Positions 34,983 through 45,684 of a stretch of 64,000 nucleotides of DNA are shown here, piece by piece. The notes under the pieces are model-generated. The model was not told the origin of the DNA. It was given only the letters and a program-made list of their open reading frames with translations, and did not search any database. Source of the stretch: Pseudomonadota bacterium (GTDB lineage: Bacteria; Pseudomonadota; Gammaproteobacteria; Burkholderiales; Rhodocyclaceae). The stretch covers positions 62,001 to 126,000 of the forward strand of contig JAGTRS010000004.1 in assembly GCA_018262195.1 (NCBI GenBank), given 5' to 3'. The translations under genes and the position numbers were made by a program. Within the stretch, counting starts at the first letter, position 1, and each line of letters starts with the position of its first letter.

Positions 34983-36452
34983 ATGAGCCAGCCGCAACGC
35001 ATCCAACATTTCATCAACGGCGAATTCACCGCGCCGCCCAATGCCCGCTATTTCGACAAACGCTCGCCGGTTGACGGCAGCGTCATCGCCCACATTGCCG
35101 AAGCCGGCCAGGCCGATGTCGATGCCGCCGTCACCGCCGCCCGCGCTGCGCTGAAGGGCGAATGGGGCAAGCTGGGCACCGACCAGCGCGTCGACCTGCT
35201 CTATGGCGTGGCCAACGAGATTACCCGCCGCTTCGACGATTTCGTCGCCGCCGAAATGGCCGACACCGGCCAGCCGTCGCACGTCATGACGCACGTCTTC
35301 ATTCCGCGCGGCGCCGCCAACTTCAAGGTCTTCGCCGACGTCATCAAGAACGTCGCCGCCGAATCCTTCCGCATGGCGACGCCGGATGGCAAGGGCGCGC
35401 TGAACTACGCCATCCGCAATCCCAAGGGCGTGATCGGCGTCATCTCGCCGTGGAACGCTCCCTTCCTACTGATGACCTGGAAGGTCGGCCCGGCGCTGGC
35501 CTGCGGCAACACCGTCGTCGTCAAACCCTCCGAGGAAACCCCGCTGACCGCCACACTGCTCGGCGAAGTGATGAACTCGGTCGGCATTCCCAAGGGCGTC
35601 TATAACGTCATCAACGGTTTCGGCCCCGACTCGGCCGGCGCCTACCTGACCCAGCATCAGGGCGTCGATGCCATCACCTTTACCGGCGAAACCCGCACCG
35701 GCACGGCGATCATGAAGGCCGCTGCAGAAGGCATGCGCGACGTCTCTTTCGAGCTCGGCGGCAAGAATGCCGGCATCGTCTTCGCCGACTGCAATTTCGA
35801 TGCAGCGGTCGATGGCATTTTCCGCTCTGCCTTCCTCAATACCGGGCAGGTTTGCCTGGGCACCGAGCGTGTTTACGTCGAACGCCCGATCTTCGAACGC
35901 TTCGTTGCTGCGCTGAAGGCCAAGGTCGAAGGCGTGCGCTATGGCCGCCCGGAAGACCACGCCAGCACCTACGGCCCGCTGATCAGCCAGGAACACCGCG
36001 ACAAGGTGCTGTCGTACTACCAGAAGGCCATCGCTGAAGGCGCCAAACTGGTCACCGGCGGCGGCGTGCCGGACATGCCGGCCGACCTGGCCGGCGGCAG
36101 CTGGGTGCAGCCGACCATCTGGACAGGCCTGCCGGAAAGCGCCGCCGTGGTGCGCGAGGAAATCTTCGGGCCGTGCTGCCACATCCGACCGTTCGACAGC
36201 GAGGACGAGGTGATCGCGCTGGCCAACGACAACGACTACGGTCTGGCGACCACCATCTGGACCGACAACCTGTCGCGCGCCCATCGCGTCGCCGAGCGCG
36301 TCGAAGTCGGCGTCACCTGGGTGAACAGCTGGTTCCTGCGCGACCTGCGCACGCCCTTCGGCGGCTCCAAGCAATCCGGCATCGGCCGCGAAGGCGGCGT
36401 CCATTCGCTCGAGTTCTACACCGAGACCCGCAACGTCTGCATCAAGCTCTAA
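34983..36452 (+). CDS. 2-hydroxymuconic semialdehyde dehydrogenase, copy 2
   Basis: A 489-residue aldehyde dehydrogenase closely similar to DmpC at 5248-6702, with SPWNAPFLLMTWK, TFTGETRTG, FELGGKNAG and the catalytic Cys in TGQVCLGTERVYVERP. It oxidises the ring-fission product to 4-oxalocrotonate. A 121-base gap without features separates it from the dioxygenase. The next gene follows after 15 bases. Confidence 0.92.
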   Translation: MSQPQRIQHFINGEFTAPPNARYFDKRSPVDGSVIAHIAEAGQADVDAAVTAARAALKGEWGKLGTDQRVDLLYGVANEITRRFDDFVAAEMADTGQPSHVMTHVFIPRGAANFKVFADVIKNVAAESFRMATPDGKGALNYAIRNPKGVIGVISPWNAPFLLMTWKVGPALACGNTVVVKPSEETPLTATLLGEVMNSVGIPKGVYNVINGFGPDSAGAYLTQHQGVDAITFTGETRTGTAIMKAAAEGMRDVSFELGGKNAGIVFADCNFDAAVDGIFRSAFLNTGQVCLGTERVYVERPIFERFVAALKAKVEGVRYGRPEDHASTYGPLISQEHRDKVLSYYQKAIAEGAKLVTGGGVPDMPADLAGGSWVQPTIWTGLPESAAVVREEIFGPCCHIRPFDSEDEVIALANDNDYGLATTIWTDNLSRAHRVAERVEVGVTWVNSWFLRDLRTPFGGSKQSGIGREGGVHSLEFYTETRNVCIKL

Positions 36453-36467
36453 ACCCAAGAGGCCACC

Positions 36468-37385
36468 ATGAAAAAAATACGATGCGCCCTGATCGGCTCC
36501 GGCAATATCGGCACCGATCTGATTTACAAGATCCAGCGCAGTCCTGTGCTCGAGCCGGTGTGGATGGTCGGCATCGACCCCGAGTCGGAAGGCCTGGCCC
36601 GCGCCCGCGAAATGGGCCTGAAGACCACCGCCGCCGGTGTCGACGGCCTGCTGCCGCACGTGCTGGAAGACAACATCCAGATCGCTTTCGACGCCACCTC
36701 GGCCTACGTCCATGCCGAAAACTCGCGCAAGCTGAATGCGCTGGGCGTGATGATGATCGACCTGACGCCAGCGGCCATCGGCCCGCTCTGCGTGCCGCCG
36801 GTGAACCTGCGCGAGCATGCCGAGAAGGTGGAGATGAACGTCAACATGATCTCCTGCGCCGGGCAGGCGACCATCCCCATCGTGAACGCCGTGTCGCGCG
36901 TGCAGTCGGTGGGCTATGGCGAGATCGTCGCCAGCCTGGCCTCGAAATCCATCGGCCCCGGCACCCGCGCCAACCTCGACGAATTCACCTACACCACCTC
37001 GAACGCCATTGAGATCGTCGGCGGCGCCCGCAAGGGCAAGGCGCTGGCCATCATCAATCCGGCCGAACCGCCGATGATGATGCGCAACACCATCTCCTGC
37101 CTGACCGACGAGGAGCCGGATGAGCCGCGCATCATCGAATCGGTACTGGCGATGATCAAGGAAGTGCAGAAGTACGTGCCGGGCTACCGCCTGGTCAACG
37201 GCCCGCTGTTCGACGGCAAGCGCGTCACCGTCTTCATGGAAGTGGCCGGCCTCGGCGACTTCCTGCCCAAGTACGCCGGCAACCTCGACATCATGACCGC
37301 CGCTGCCACACGCACCGCCGAAATGTTCGCCGAGGAAATCCTGGCCGGCACCATCCAGCTCAAGCCCGTGGAGGTGGCAGCATGA
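36468..37385 (+). CDS. acetaldehyde dehydrogenase (acylating), copy 2
   Basis: A 305-residue DmpF paralogue ([25 protein letters not shown]), with catalytic Cys in [11 protein letters not shown]. It makes acetyl-CoA from acetaldehyde delivered by the next gene's aldolase. Its stop overlaps that gene's ATG by 4 bases, as in the classical dmpFG pair. Confidence 0.93.
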   Translation: MKKIRCALIGSGNIGTDLIYKIQRSPVLEPVWMVGIDPESEGLARAREMGLKTTAAGVDGLLPHVLEDNIQIAFDATSAYVHAENSRKLNALGVMMIDLTPAAIGPLCVPPVNLREHAEKVEMNVNMISCAGQATIPIVNAVSRVQSVGYGEIVASLASKSIGPGTRANLDEFTYTTSNAIEIVGGARKGKALAIINPAEPPMMMRNTISCLTDEEPDEPRIIESVLAMIKEVQKYVPGYRLVNGPLFDGKRVTVFMEVAGLGDFLPKYAGNLDIMTAAATRTAEMFAEEILAGTIQLKPVEVAA

Positions 37386-38446
37386 GTGAAGTGAATTTGA
37401 AAGGCCGCAAGGTAACCGTCCACGACATGTGCCTGCGCGACGGCATGCACGCCAAACGCGAGCAGATGTCGATCGACCAGATGGTCACCATTGCAACCGC
37501 CCTCGACGAGGCCGGGGTGCCCTACATCCAGGTCACGCACGGCGCCGGGCTGGGTGGAAATTCGCTGCAGCACGGTTTCGCGCCGCACAGCAACGAGGCC
37601 TATCTGGCGGCAGTGTGCGGCGCAGTCAAACAGACCAAGGTTTCCGTGCTGTTGCTGCCGGGCCTGGGCACCATGCGCGAACTGCAATCGGCCTACGATT
37701 GTGGCGCCCGCAGCGTGCACGTCGCCACCCACTGCACCGAGGCCGACACCTCGCCGCAGCACATCGCTTTTGCCCGCAAGCTGGGCATGGACAGCACCGG
37801 CTTCCTGATGATGGCCCACCTCAACACGCCAGAAGGCCTAGCCAAGCAGGGCAAGCTGATGGAGTCGTACGGCGCGGAGACGGTGTACATCACCGACTCG
37901 GCCGGCTACATGCTGCCCGGCGACGTCAAGGCGCGGGTGAGCGCCCTGCGCGATGTGCTGAAGCCGGAAACCGAGATCGGCTTCCACGGCCATCACAACA
38001 TGGGCATGGGCATTGCCAACTCCATTGCCGCCATCGAAGCCGGGGCCAGCCGCATTGACGCCTCGGTCGGCGGGCTGGGCGCCGGGGCCGGCAACACGCC
38101 GCTCGAAGCCTTTGTCGCTGTCTGCGAACGCATGGGCATCGAAACCGGCTGTGATTTGTTCAAGCTGATGGACATGGCCGAGGACATCATCTTCCCGATC
38201 ATGGACCACATCGTCCGCGTCGACCGCTCGTCGCTGACCCTGGGTTTTGCCGGCGTTTATTCCACCTTCCTGCTGCACGCCAACCGTGCGTCCCTGCGCT
38301 TCGGCATTCCCGCCCGCGACATCTTGGTCGAACTGGGCCGCAAGAAGATGATCGGCGGCCAGGAAGACATGATCATCGACACCGCGATGACCATGGCCAA
38401 GGAACGCGGCCTGCTCAAGGATGCCGCCACCGGAGCGACGTCATGA
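37382..38446 (+). CDS. 4-hydroxy-2-oxovalerate aldolase, copy 2
   Basis: A 354-residue DmpG paralogue with [13 protein letters not shown] (metal-binding Asp), [11 protein letters not shown] (metal-binding His pair) and [11 protein letters not shown]. It releases pyruvate and acetaldehyde. It overlaps both neighbours by 4 bases (ATGA junctions), so the block dmpF2-dmpG2-SDR is tightly coupled in translation. Confidence 0.93.
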   Translation: MSEVNLKGRKVTVHDMCLRDGMHAKREQMSIDQMVTIATALDEAGVPYIQVTHGAGLGGNSLQHGFAPHSNEAYLAAVCGAVKQTKVSVLLLPGLGTMRELQSAYDCGARSVHVATHCTEADTSPQHIAFARKLGMDSTGFLMMAHLNTPEGLAKQGKLMESYGAETVYITDSAGYMLPGDVKARVSALRDVLKPETEIGFHGHHNMGMGIANSIAAIEAGASRIDASVGGLGAGAGNTPLEAFVAVCERMGIETGCDLFKLMDMAEDIIFPIMDHIVRVDRSSLTLGFAGVYSTFLLHANRASLRFGIPARDILVELGRKKMIGGQEDMIIDTAMTMAKERGLLKDAATGATS

Positions 38447-39207
38447 CCCCGTACGCTGACCGCGAGGCCTGCGCCATCCTGGTCGGCGCCACCGGGGCAT
38501 TTGGCACGGCGATCACCAGGCGCCTGCTCGATGCCGGCCTCGGCGTCATCGCTGTCGCCCGCTCGGTCGACAGCCTGCAGGCGCTGACCGCGCAAAACCC
38601 CGGTGTGCGGGCGTGCGTCGCCGACATCGCCAGCGATTCGGCCATTGCTGCCATCGCAGCGGCTATCGACAAGCCCGTACGGATGGTCGTGCATGGCCCC
38701 GGCGTGGCCGTGGTTGGCGGCATCCTGACCGCGCCGACCGAATCCATGGTCGATGCAGTCAACATCAAGGTCGGTGGATTGCTGCGCTTGGTTCGGGCAG
38801 CCGATGCGCATCTCGCGGCCGGTTCGCGCATCGTCGCCATTGGCGGCCACTACGGTCTTGAGCCGACTGCCTATGCTGCCGCAGCCGGCGTCGCCAATGC
38901 CGCGATCCTGAATGTCGTGCGCCAGCTGAGCATGGCCTATGGCCCGCGCGGCATCACCGCCCACACCATCGTGCCCGGCCCGGCCGACACCGAGCGCCTG
39001 CGCCGCGTCGCTGCCACCCGCGCCGAGCAACGCCAGTGCAGCACCGAAGAAGTGCTCGACGAAATGCGCGCCGAATCCTCGCTCGGCATCCTCAGCACCC
39101 CGGAACAGATCGCCTGGGCGGTGACCCTGCTGCTCGCCCCGGAAGCCGATGCGATGACCGGTTCCAGCCTGATGCTCGACGCCGGCCGCCGCCGCGGCCT
39201 GCCCTAA
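38443..39207 (+). CDS. degenerate short-chain dehydrogenase/reductase
   Basis: A 254-residue SDR-fold protein. The cofactor loop [16 protein letters not shown] is present and the C terminus has the usual [10 protein letters not shown] and LMLDAG pattern. However, the active site reads [14 protein letters not shown]: Tyr 144 is followed by Ala at the position of the catalytic Lys (148), and no Ser precedes it. It may therefore be inactive or do different chemistry. Overlaps dmpG2 by 4 bases; the first cluster's SDR has intact catalytic residues. Confidence 0.8.
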   Translation: MTPYADREACAILVGATGAFGTAITRRLLDAGLGVIAVARSVDSLQALTAQNPGVRACVADIASDSAIAAIAAAIDKPVRMVVHGPGVAVVGGILTAPTESMVDAVNIKVGGLLRLVRAADAHLAAGSRIVAIGGHYGLEPTAYAAAAGVANAAILNVVRQLSMAYGPRGITAHTIVPGPADTERLRRVAATRAEQRQCSTEEVLDEMRAESSLGILSTPEQIAWAVTLLLAPEADAMTGSSLMLDAGRRRGLP

Positions 39208-39222
39208 ACCACGGAGAAAAAC

Positions 39223-39660
39223 ATGCCCGTCGCCAACCTGCACATCCTCACCGGCCATCCGCGCGAAAACCTCAAACAGTGGATACGCGAAACCTCCAGC
39301 GCCCTGTCGGACATCCTGGCCGCCCCGAAGGACCGCCTCGAAGTCTGGGTCACCGAAATCGACCCCGACCTGTGGGGCATCTCGGGAGATCCGGCCAGCG
39401 AAGTCCTGGCACACACGCCCCGGCGCGAGGCGGAAATGCCTTTCATCAAGATGATCCTGATGGAAGGCCGTACCGTCGAGCAGTTTCGCCAGATCATTGT
39501 CCAACTGAACGAAATCACCGCCCGGCTGATGGATGTCGATCCGGAACGCATCCGCATCCACATCGAGCACACCCACCCCGACCGGTGGGGCATTGGCGGC
39601 ATCCCGGCCAGCATCCGCCGCGCCGCTGAACTGGCCGCACGAAACAGCAACGGGGCGTAG
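39223..39660 (+). CDS. fused double 4-oxalocrotonate-tautomerase-like protein
   Basis: A 145-residue protein made of two 4-OT-like halves. The first begins with Pro-1 after Met removal (PVANLHILTGH) and the second begins at MPFIKMILMEGR, about residue 72. The N-terminal half has lost both catalytic arginines of 4-OT (His at 11, Glu at 39), whereas the C-terminal half keeps Arg 11 and Arg 39 but its Pro is internal. Both have Trp at 50. The catalytic parts are thus divided between halves. Expected role: tautomerising 2-hydroxymuconate or a related enol acid. Last gene of the second cluster. Confidence 0.82.
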   Translation: MPVANLHILTGHPRENLKQWIRETSSALSDILAAPKDRLEVWVTEIDPDLWGISGDPASEVLAHTPRREAEMPFIKMILMEGRTVEQFRQIIVQLNEITARLMDVDPERIRIHIEHTHPDRWGIGGIPASIRRAAELAARNSNGA

Positions 39661-39756
39661 GTTCCCCAAGCCAAGTGCCAGATAGAAAGGCTGAACCCAA
39701 CTCCCTGCTGCTCCCTATTCTCCTTTTTGGCGAATTGCCGGAAACTTTTTTCACCC

Positions 39757-39783
39757 TTAGCACTCTCAGGCAACGAGTGCTAA
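39757..39783. promoter_or_regulatory. CIRCE element (HrcA operator) upstream of rpoH
   Basis: TTAGCACTC, nine bases, then GAGTGCTAA: an exact match to the CIRCE consensus. It lies 35 bases before the rpoH ATG and next to a possible -35 TTGCCG at 39735. HrcA bound here should repress rpoH at normal temperature. The hrcA gene is not in the window. Confidence 0.92.
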
Positions 39784-39817
39784 CATATAGGTGAACCTTG
39801 AAGGAGGATTTGACGTT

Positions 39818-40678
39818 ATGACCCATGCCTTGGCTCTTCCCATCCCATCGACAGTCGGGAACATCGACGCCTATATTCAGGCGGCGAATCGTTATCCCAT
39901 GCTGTCCGAGGCTGAGGAGATTCGGCTGGCAGAGCGTCTCCACAATGATGGCGATGTGGAGGCCGCGCGTCAGCTTGTGCTCTCCCATCTACGCCTCGTG
40001 ATCTCCATCGCCCGCGGCTATCTGGGCTATGGCCTGCCGCATGCCGACCTGATTCAGGAAGGCAACATCGGCCTGATGAAGGCAGTCAAACGCTACGACC
40101 CGACACGCGGCGTGCGTCTGGTGTCCTTTGCCATGCACTGGATCAAGGCCGAGATTCATGAGTACATCCTGAAGAACTGGCGTCTGGTCAAGGTGGCGAC
40201 CACCAAGGCCCAGCGCAAGCTGTTCTTCAACCTGCGCAGCATGAAGAGCGGCTACGAGGGCGTCGACACACTGTCCGGCACGCAGGCCGCCGAAGTCGCT
40301 GCCCGCCTCGGCGTCAAGCAGGATGAAGTGGTCGAAATGGAAACCCGCCTGTCCGGTCGCGATATTGCGCTGGAAGGCAATCCGGACGACGGCGACGAAG
40401 CCTTCGCTCCGATCGACTATCTGGCCGACTCGCGCTACGAGCCGACCCGCGTGCTGGAAAACAAGGCGCTGGCCTACCAGCAGAATGAAGGCCTGCACGC
40501 CGCGCTGGAAGGGCTTGACCCGCGCAGCCGCCGCATCATCGAAGCGCGGTGGCTGCATGATGGCGAAGCGGCGACCCTGCATGATCTGGCCGCTGAGTTC
40601 GATGTCTCTGCCGAGCGGATTCGCCAGATCGAGGTCAAGGCCCTGCAAAAAATGCGCGGCTTGCTCGCTGCTGCCTGA
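39818..40678 (+). CDS. rpoH: RNA polymerase sigma-32 (heat shock) factor
   Basis: A 286-residue RpoH sigma factor. Region 2 includes HLRLVISIARGYLGYGLPHADLIQEGNIGLMKAVKRYDPTRGVRLVSFAMHWIKAEIHEYILKNWRLVKVATTKAQRKLFFNLR, covering the RpoH box; region 4 is at the C terminus (LHDLAAEFDVSAERIRQIEVKALQKMR). The ATG at 39818 follows AAGGAGG. It is flanked by a CIRCE element and a strong terminator and so is its own transcription unit. Confidence 0.96.
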   Translation: MTHALALPIPSTVGNIDAYIQAANRYPMLSEAEEIRLAERLHNDGDVEAARQLVLSHLRLVISIARGYLGYGLPHADLIQEGNIGLMKAVKRYDPTRGVRLVSFAMHWIKAEIHEYILKNWRLVKVATTKAQRKLFFNLRSMKSGYEGVDTLSGTQAAEVAARLGVKQDEVVEMETRLSGRDIALEGNPDDGDEAFAPIDYLADSRYEPTRVLENKALAYQQNEGLHAALEGLDPRSRRIIEARWLHDGEAATLHDLAAEFDVSAERIRQIEVKALQKMRGLLAAA

Positions 40679-40700
40679 CCGTTACCCGCTGCAAATACAG

Positions 40701-40729
40701 AAGGGGAGCCTCGGCTCCCCTTTTCTTTT
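40701..40729 (+). terminator. rho-independent terminator of rpoH
   Basis: AAGGGGAGCC-TC-GGCTCCCCTT forms a 10-bp perfect stem followed by TTCTTTT. It lies 22 bases after the rpoH stop and 14 bases from the convergent napB stop. Confidence 0.9.
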
Positions 40730-40742
40730 GTCGCGCGGCTGT

Positions 40743-41237
40743 TCAGTTCTTTTTCTTGGCTGCTGCCTTGCCACCCTTGGCCGCGATATCGCCCTTGAAC
40801 TCGTTTTCAACCAGCGGCGGCGCATCGACTTGCGGCACGTGACACTGAGTGCAGTTGTGGCGTAGCGCCGAGCTCTCCGGCAGCTTCTTGCCTTCACGAT
40901 CCCGGAAATGGCTGTCACCAATCTTCGGCGCTTTCTTCTTCTGGTAATTGGCCGTGCTATGGCAGGTCAGGCACTGGTTTTCTTCCAGCGTGATCTCGTC
41001 AAAGTTCTCGACCGCATGCGGGATCACCGGCGGCTGGCTGTTGAAGGTGCGCGCCACCTTTTCCTGACCACCCGGCTTGCCCCCGAGATATTTCTTGGCC
41101 TCCGGCGCCTGATCGACGGCGGCGACATCGGCGCCACGCATCGGTTTGGGAGATTCCTGGGCAAAGCTTGGCGAGGCAAACGCCCAGCAGGCGACGGACG
41201 CCAGAACGGCGCAGGACAGCTTCAGGGTGTGTTTCAT
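40743..41237 (-). CDS. napB: periplasmic nitrate reductase diheme cytochrome c subunit
   Basis: A 164-residue exported cytochrome. Residues 1-26 form a signal peptide ending ASPSFAQE. Two heme c sites, CLTCH and CTQCH, are present, as is the typical PPVIPHAVENFDEITLEENQCLTCH context. NapB passes electrons to NapA. A Lys/Ala-rich tail (AAKGGKAAAKKKN) closes the protein. It is the last gene of napDAGHB. Confidence 0.94.
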   Translation of the reverse strand: MKHTLKLSCAVLASVACWAFASPSFAQESPKPMRGADVAAVDQAPEAKKYLGGKPGGQEKVARTFNSQPPVIPHAVENFDEITLEENQCLTCHSTANYQKKKAPKIGDSHFRDREGKKLPESSALRHNCTQCHVPQVDAPPLVENEFKGDIAAKGGKAAAKKKN

Positions 41238-41267
41238 GATGGGCGCTCCTCCTCTAAGACTCGAACA

Positions 41268-42173
41268 TCACTTGGCTTCGGACTGTGCCGTGATGGCAAC
41301 CGTCGAGACCGGGTTATTGGTACGCAAACCGAAGGTAAAGACACCCTTCGAGCAGACATCGATGCAACGACCACAATTGGTACAGCTGGGTGCCAGGATG
41401 ACCGGGCCAACGCCCTTTTCCTCCCCCTTGAGGGCCGGGCGTATCACCTGTGGTTCCGGGCAGACTTCAAAACAATCCATGCAATCATTGCAGGCCGCGC
41501 GCTTGGTTGCCGTGACACGCAGCGGGCTCCAGCGGCCGATCAGGCCATAGAAGGCACCGACCGGGCAAAGGCGACCACACCAGCCGCGGCTCATCACGAA
41601 CAGGTCGAACAGGAAAATGGCGATGACGATCATCCACGCCGTGCCAAGGCCGAAGATCAGCCCGCGATGCAGCATCGACACCGGATTGATCAGCTCCCAC
41701 AGGACTACGCCGGTCACGGCGGAGCCGATCAGCGTCATGCCGAGTATCCAGTAGCGCGTCCGGGCCGACAGGCTGCCCGCACCCTTGATGCCCAGACGGT
41801 CACGCAACCAGCCGGCCGCATCGGTCACGACATTGACCGGGCAGACCCAGCTGCAATAAACCCGGCCACCGACCAGCAGATAGAAAACCACGGCAATGGC
41901 GACACCGATCAGGCCCAGTTTTTCCGGTACATGGCCGGTCATCAGCGATTGCAGGGCGACGTAGGGATCGGTCAGCGGCAAGACCCCCAACGTGTAGCTG
42001 TAGTTGAGGTTGCCCTTGACGATCCAGATGCCGGCCAGCGGCCCGAGCAGGAACAGTCCAAGAATGCCGAACTGCGACAGCCGGCGCAGGATCAGCCACT
42101 TGTGGGCCCGCAACCAGCCCTTTTCCTCGACGGCGTCGGCGCCAATGCGTTTCTTGTTGCCCATCTGGCTCAT
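41268..42173 (-). CDS. napH: membrane ferredoxin-type quinol dehydrogenase subunit NapH
   Basis: A 301-residue membrane protein with about four to five TM helices ([67 protein letters not shown]). It has CSWVCP and CGRLCP loops and two C-terminal [4Fe-4S] motifs ([24 protein letters not shown]). With NapG it oxidises quinol and reduces the NapAB pathway. The start overlaps the napG stop by 4 bases. Confidence 0.93.
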   Translation of the reverse strand: MSQMGNKKRIGADAVEEKGWLRAHKWLILRRLSQFGILGLFLLGPLAGIWIVKGNLNYSYTLGVLPLTDPYVALQSLMTGHVPEKLGLIGVAIAVVFYLLVGGRVYCSWVCPVNVVTDAAGWLRDRLGIKGAGSLSARTRYWILGMTLIGSAVTGVVLWELINPVSMLHRGLIFGLGTAWMIVIAIFLFDLFVMSRGWCGRLCPVGAFYGLIGRWSPLRVTATKRAACNDCMDCFEVCPEPQVIRPALKGEEKGVGPVILAPSCTNCGRCIDVCSKGVFTFGLRTNNPVSTVAITAQSEAK

Positions 42174-43042
42174 GGCTTGCCCCCCAGCCCGGGCGGATGG
42201 CTCGGGATGACGCCTGCCTCGCTGCCGGCCATGCCGCGCATCGATTCAGTGTGCCCTGAGGCCGGATCGTAGTGTCCAGGCAAGACAGCCCCTTCCGGCA
42301 GGCGGTCGGGCAGATCAATCATCTTGGATTCGTCGATCATTGATTGGCCGGCCTTCTTCTGCTCTTCCCAGCCGACGCGATAATGGTGACCGAGTTCTCC
42401 CTTGGCCAGCTTGGGCGGCAGGATACGAATGGCGGACTCTTCCAGTACGCAGGACTTCTCGCATTTGCCGCAGCCCGTGCAATGCTCGGAATGGACGGTG
42501 GGCAGGAACATGGCATGGCGACCGGTGCGCGTATTGGGCACCATGTCGAGCGTGATCGCCTTGTCGATGACCGGGCAGACGCGGTAGCAGACATCGCAGC
42601 GCAGGCCAAGGAAATTCAGGCAGGTTTCGTGGTCGATCAGCACCGCCACACCCATCTTGGCCTTGTTGATATCGGTCAGCGCATGGTCCAGCGCCTTGGT
42701 CGGGCAGGCCTTGACGCAGGGAATGTCTTCGCACATCTCGCACGGGATGTTGCGGGCGTTGAAGTAGGGGGTACCGGTGGCGACCGGCGTTTCCGGCTTG
42801 GCCAGTTCCAGCGTGTTGTAGGGGCAGTCGCGAACGCATAGCCCGCAGCGAATGCAGGCACCGAGGAAATCGTCCTCGGGCAGGGCGCCGGGCGGCCGCA
42901 GGGCAAGGGCCGGCAAGGCCTTCGATTGCTTGGCATAAAGCCCCAGCCCAAGACCCAGCATGCCGACACCGCAGGCCATCTTGGCGGAGTCGAACATGAA
43001 CTGGCGGCGGGCTGCGCTGGTTTTTGGGGAATTGCTTTTCAT
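42170..43042 (-). CDS. napG: periplasmic ferredoxin-type protein NapG
   Basis: A 290-residue iron-sulphur protein with a Tat-like leader ([27 protein letters not shown]) and four ferredoxin-like Cys clusters: [35 protein letters not shown] and [11 protein letters not shown]. Works with NapH in quinol oxidation. Lies 88 bases after napA. Confidence 0.93.
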   Translation of the reverse strand: MKSNSPKTSAARRQFMFDSAKMACGVGMLGLGLGLYAKQSKALPALALRPPGALPEDDFLGACIRCGLCVRDCPYNTLELAKPETPVATGTPYFNARNIPCEMCEDIPCVKACPTKALDHALTDINKAKMGVAVLIDHETCLNFLGLRCDVCYRVCPVIDKAITLDMVPNTRTGRHAMFLPTVHSEHCTGCGKCEKSCVLEESAIRILPPKLAKGELGHHYRVGWEEQKKAGQSMIDESKMIDLPDRLPEGAVLPGHYDPASGHTESMRGMAGSEAGVIPSHPPGLGGKP

Positions 43043-43130
43043 CTATTTCTCATGGTCTGGTTGTACCGGTCACGGGCGGGCCCCTTTCCCACCCGTTTCC
43101 GGCGCTCCCTGATTGCCTCGGTTGATTCGT

Positions 43131-45683
43131 TTATGCCTTGACCACCTTGCAGGCGCATTTCTTGTAGTCGGTCTCTTTCGAGATCGGACAAGTGGCATCC
43201 AGCGTCAGCTTGTTGACCAGGCGATGCTCGTCGAAGAACGGTGCAAAGACCAGTCCAACCGGTGGCTTGTTGCGGCCCTTCGTTTCGACCCGCAACTGGA
43301 TCTCGCCACGGCGAGTCGATAGTTTGACCACATCGTTGCGGGCCAGGCCACGTTTCTTGGCATCGTCCGGATGCATGTAAACCACGGCATCCGGCATCGC
43401 CTTGTACAACTCGGGAACGCGGCGGGTCATCGAGCCTGTATGCCAGTGCTCAAGCACGCGGCCGGTACATAGCCAGAGATCGTAATCGGCATCGGGCATT
43501 TCGGCAGCTGGCTGGTAAGGCAATGCGAAGGCAATGGCCTTGCCGTCCGGATAACCGTAGAAACGGACGCCCTCACCCTTCGAAACATAGGTGTCGTAGC
43601 CCTCCCGGAAGCGCCACAGCGTTTCCTTGCCATCGACCACCGGCCAGCGCAGGCCGCGCGCCTTGTGATAGACGTCGAAGTTGGCGAGATCGTGCGCCTT
43701 GCCACGCCCGAAGGAGGCGTATTCCTCGAACAGCCCTTTCTGGACGTAGAAACCGAAGGCCTTGGACTCGTCATTCATGTAGTCCTTGATGCCATGGGCG
43801 TTGACCCGCTTCACCTCATCGAGCCCGAACTTGTTGACTTGGCCGTTGGCAAAAAGGACGTCGAACAGCGTCTTGCCCTTGTACTCCGGATTCTTGTCGA
43901 GCAGGTCGGCCGGCCAGACTTCCTCGATCTTGAAGCGCTTCGAGAACTCCATGTACTGCCAGAGGTCGGACTTGCCTTCACCCGGCGCCTTGACCTGCTG
44001 CCGCCACATCTGGCCGCGCCGCTCGGCGTTGCCGTACATGCCTTCCTTTTCCATCCACATGGCGCAAGGCAGGATCAGGTCGGAGGACATGGCCGAAACC
44101 GTCGGATAAACGTCGGAAACCACCACGAAGGCCTTGGGATTGCGCCAACCCGGATAGATTTCCTCATTGACGTTCGGCCCGGCCTGCATGTTGTTGGTCG
44201 TCGAGGTCCAGTAGAAACCGAGCTTGCCATCCTTCAGCGCTCGGCTCTGGGCCACGGCGTGCAGGCCGATCCAGTCGGGAATCGTCCCGGCCGGCAGCTT
44301 CCACAGCTTTTCCGACAACTCGCGGTGCTTCGGATTCATGACCACCATGTCAGCCGGCAGGCGATGGGCAAAGGTGCCGACTTCGCGCGCCGTACCGCAG
44401 GCGGAGGGCTGGCCGGTCAGCGAGAACGGCCCGTTGCCCGGTTCGGAAATCTTGCCGACCAGCAGGTGCACGTTGTAGATCATGTTGTTCACCCAGGTGC
44501 CACGGGTGTGCTGGTTGAAGCCCATGGTCCAGTAGGAAACGACCTTGACCTTCGGATCGGCGTAGGCCTTGGCCAGCGCTTCGAGATTCTCTTTCGGCAC
44601 ACCGGAAATCTCGTGCGCCTTGTCCAGCGTGTATTCGGAAACGAAGGCGGCGAACTCGTCGAAGGTCATCGGCGCCGAGTTGTTCGGATTGCCCTTCGGC
44701 TTGCCATCCTCGCCCGGATAGCCGTTGTTCATTGCCACCTTTTCCAGCGGGTGATTCGGGCGCAGGCCGTAGCCGATGTCGGTCACGCCCTTGGCGAACT
44801 TGACATGTTTGGCGACGAACTCCTTGTTCACCGCACCGGTCGTGATGATGTGGTTGCAGATGTAGTTGAGGATGGCCAGATCGGACTGCGGCTTGAAGAT
44901 CAGCGTGTTGTCGGCCAGTTCGCACGAGCGGTGGTTGAAGGTGGACAGCACATGGACCTTGACGTGCTTGGCACTGAGCCGGCGGTCGGTGATGCGCGAC
45001 CACAGGATCGGGTGCATCTCGGCCATGTTCGAGCCCCAAAGCGCGAAGACGTCGGCGTGCTCGGCGTCGTCATAGCAGCCCATCGGCTCGTCGATGCCGA
45101 AGGTGCGCATGAAGCCGGCAACGGCCGAGGCCATGCAGTGGCGGGCGTTGGGGTCGAGGTTGTTGGTGCGGAAGCCGGCCTTCATCAGCTTGGCGGCGGC
45201 GTAACCTTCCCACACCGTCCATTGGCCCGAGCCGAACATGGCGATATTGCGCGGGCCACCTTCCTTGAGCGCGGCCTTGCACTTCTCTTCCATGATGTCG
45301 AAGGCCTGGGTCCAGGTGATCGGCTTGAAGTCGCCATTCTTGTCGTACTTGCCGTCCCTCATGCGCAGCATCGGCGTCTGCAGGCGGTCCTTGCCGTATT
45401 GAATCTTCGAGAGGAAATAGCCCTTGATGCAGTTCAGGCCGCGATTGACCGGTGCGTCCGGATCGCCCTGGGTGGCCACGACACGGCCTTCCTTGACACC
45501 GACCAGCACACCGCAACCGGTACCGCAGTAGCGGCAGACGCCCTTGTCCCAGCGGACACCGTCATCCTTGCCTTTTTGCTGCGCCTGAACGAGGCCGGGA
45601 ACTGCGATCCCCGCCGTCGCAGCGGCAGCAGCCACCGCATTGCTCTTGATGAAATCACGTCGGGTCAGTTTCACTTGCAGCAT
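43131..45683 (-). CDS. napA: periplasmic nitrate reductase catalytic subunit
   Basis: An 850-residue molybdoprotein. The Tat signal is [25 protein letters not shown] (residues 6-30). The [4Fe-4S] cluster uses C50, C53, C57 and C85, and the molybdenum-coordinating Cys is C183 in [16 protein letters not shown]. It reduces nitrate to nitrite in the periplasm. The ATG at 45683 ([11 protein letters not shown]) places the Tat motif normally; an upstream extension reaching over napD is spurious. A large antisense open frame across the gene is a composition artefact. Confidence 0.96.
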   Translation of the reverse strand: MLQVKLTRRDFIKSNAVAAAAATAGIAVPGLVQAQQKGKDDGVRWDKGVCRYCGTGCGVLVGVKEGRVVATQGDPDAPVNRGLNCIKGYFLSKIQYGKDRLQTPMLRMRDGKYDKNGDFKPITWTQAFDIMEEKCKAALKEGGPRNIAMFGSGQWTVWEGYAAAKLMKAGFRTNNLDPNARHCMASAVAGFMRTFGIDEPMGCYDDAEHADVFALWGSNMAEMHPILWSRITDRRLSAKHVKVHVLSTFNHRSCELADNTLIFKPQSDLAILNYICNHIITTGAVNKEFVAKHVKFAKGVTDIGYGLRPNHPLEKVAMNNGYPGEDGKPKGNPNNSAPMTFDEFAAFVSEYTLDKAHEISGVPKENLEALAKAYADPKVKVVSYWTMGFNQHTRGTWVNNMIYNVHLLVGKISEPGNGPFSLTGQPSACGTAREVGTFAHRLPADMVVMNPKHRELSEKLWKLPAGTIPDWIGLHAVAQSRALKDGKLGFYWTSTTNNMQAGPNVNEEIYPGWRNPKAFVVVSDVYPTVSAMSSDLILPCAMWMEKEGMYGNAERRGQMWRQQVKAPGEGKSDLWQYMEFSKRFKIEEVWPADLLDKNPEYKGKTLFDVLFANGQVNKFGLDEVKRVNAHGIKDYMNDESKAFGFYVQKGLFEEYASFGRGKAHDLANFDVYHKARGLRWPVVDGKETLWRFREGYDTYVSKGEGVRFYGYPDGKAIAFALPYQPAAEMPDADYDLWLCTGRVLEHWHTGSMTRRVPELYKAMPDAVVYMHPDDAKKRGLARNDVVKLSTRRGEIQLRVETKGRNKPPVGLVFAPFFDEHRLVNKLTLDATCPISKETDYKKCACKVVKA

Positions 45684-45684
45684 C

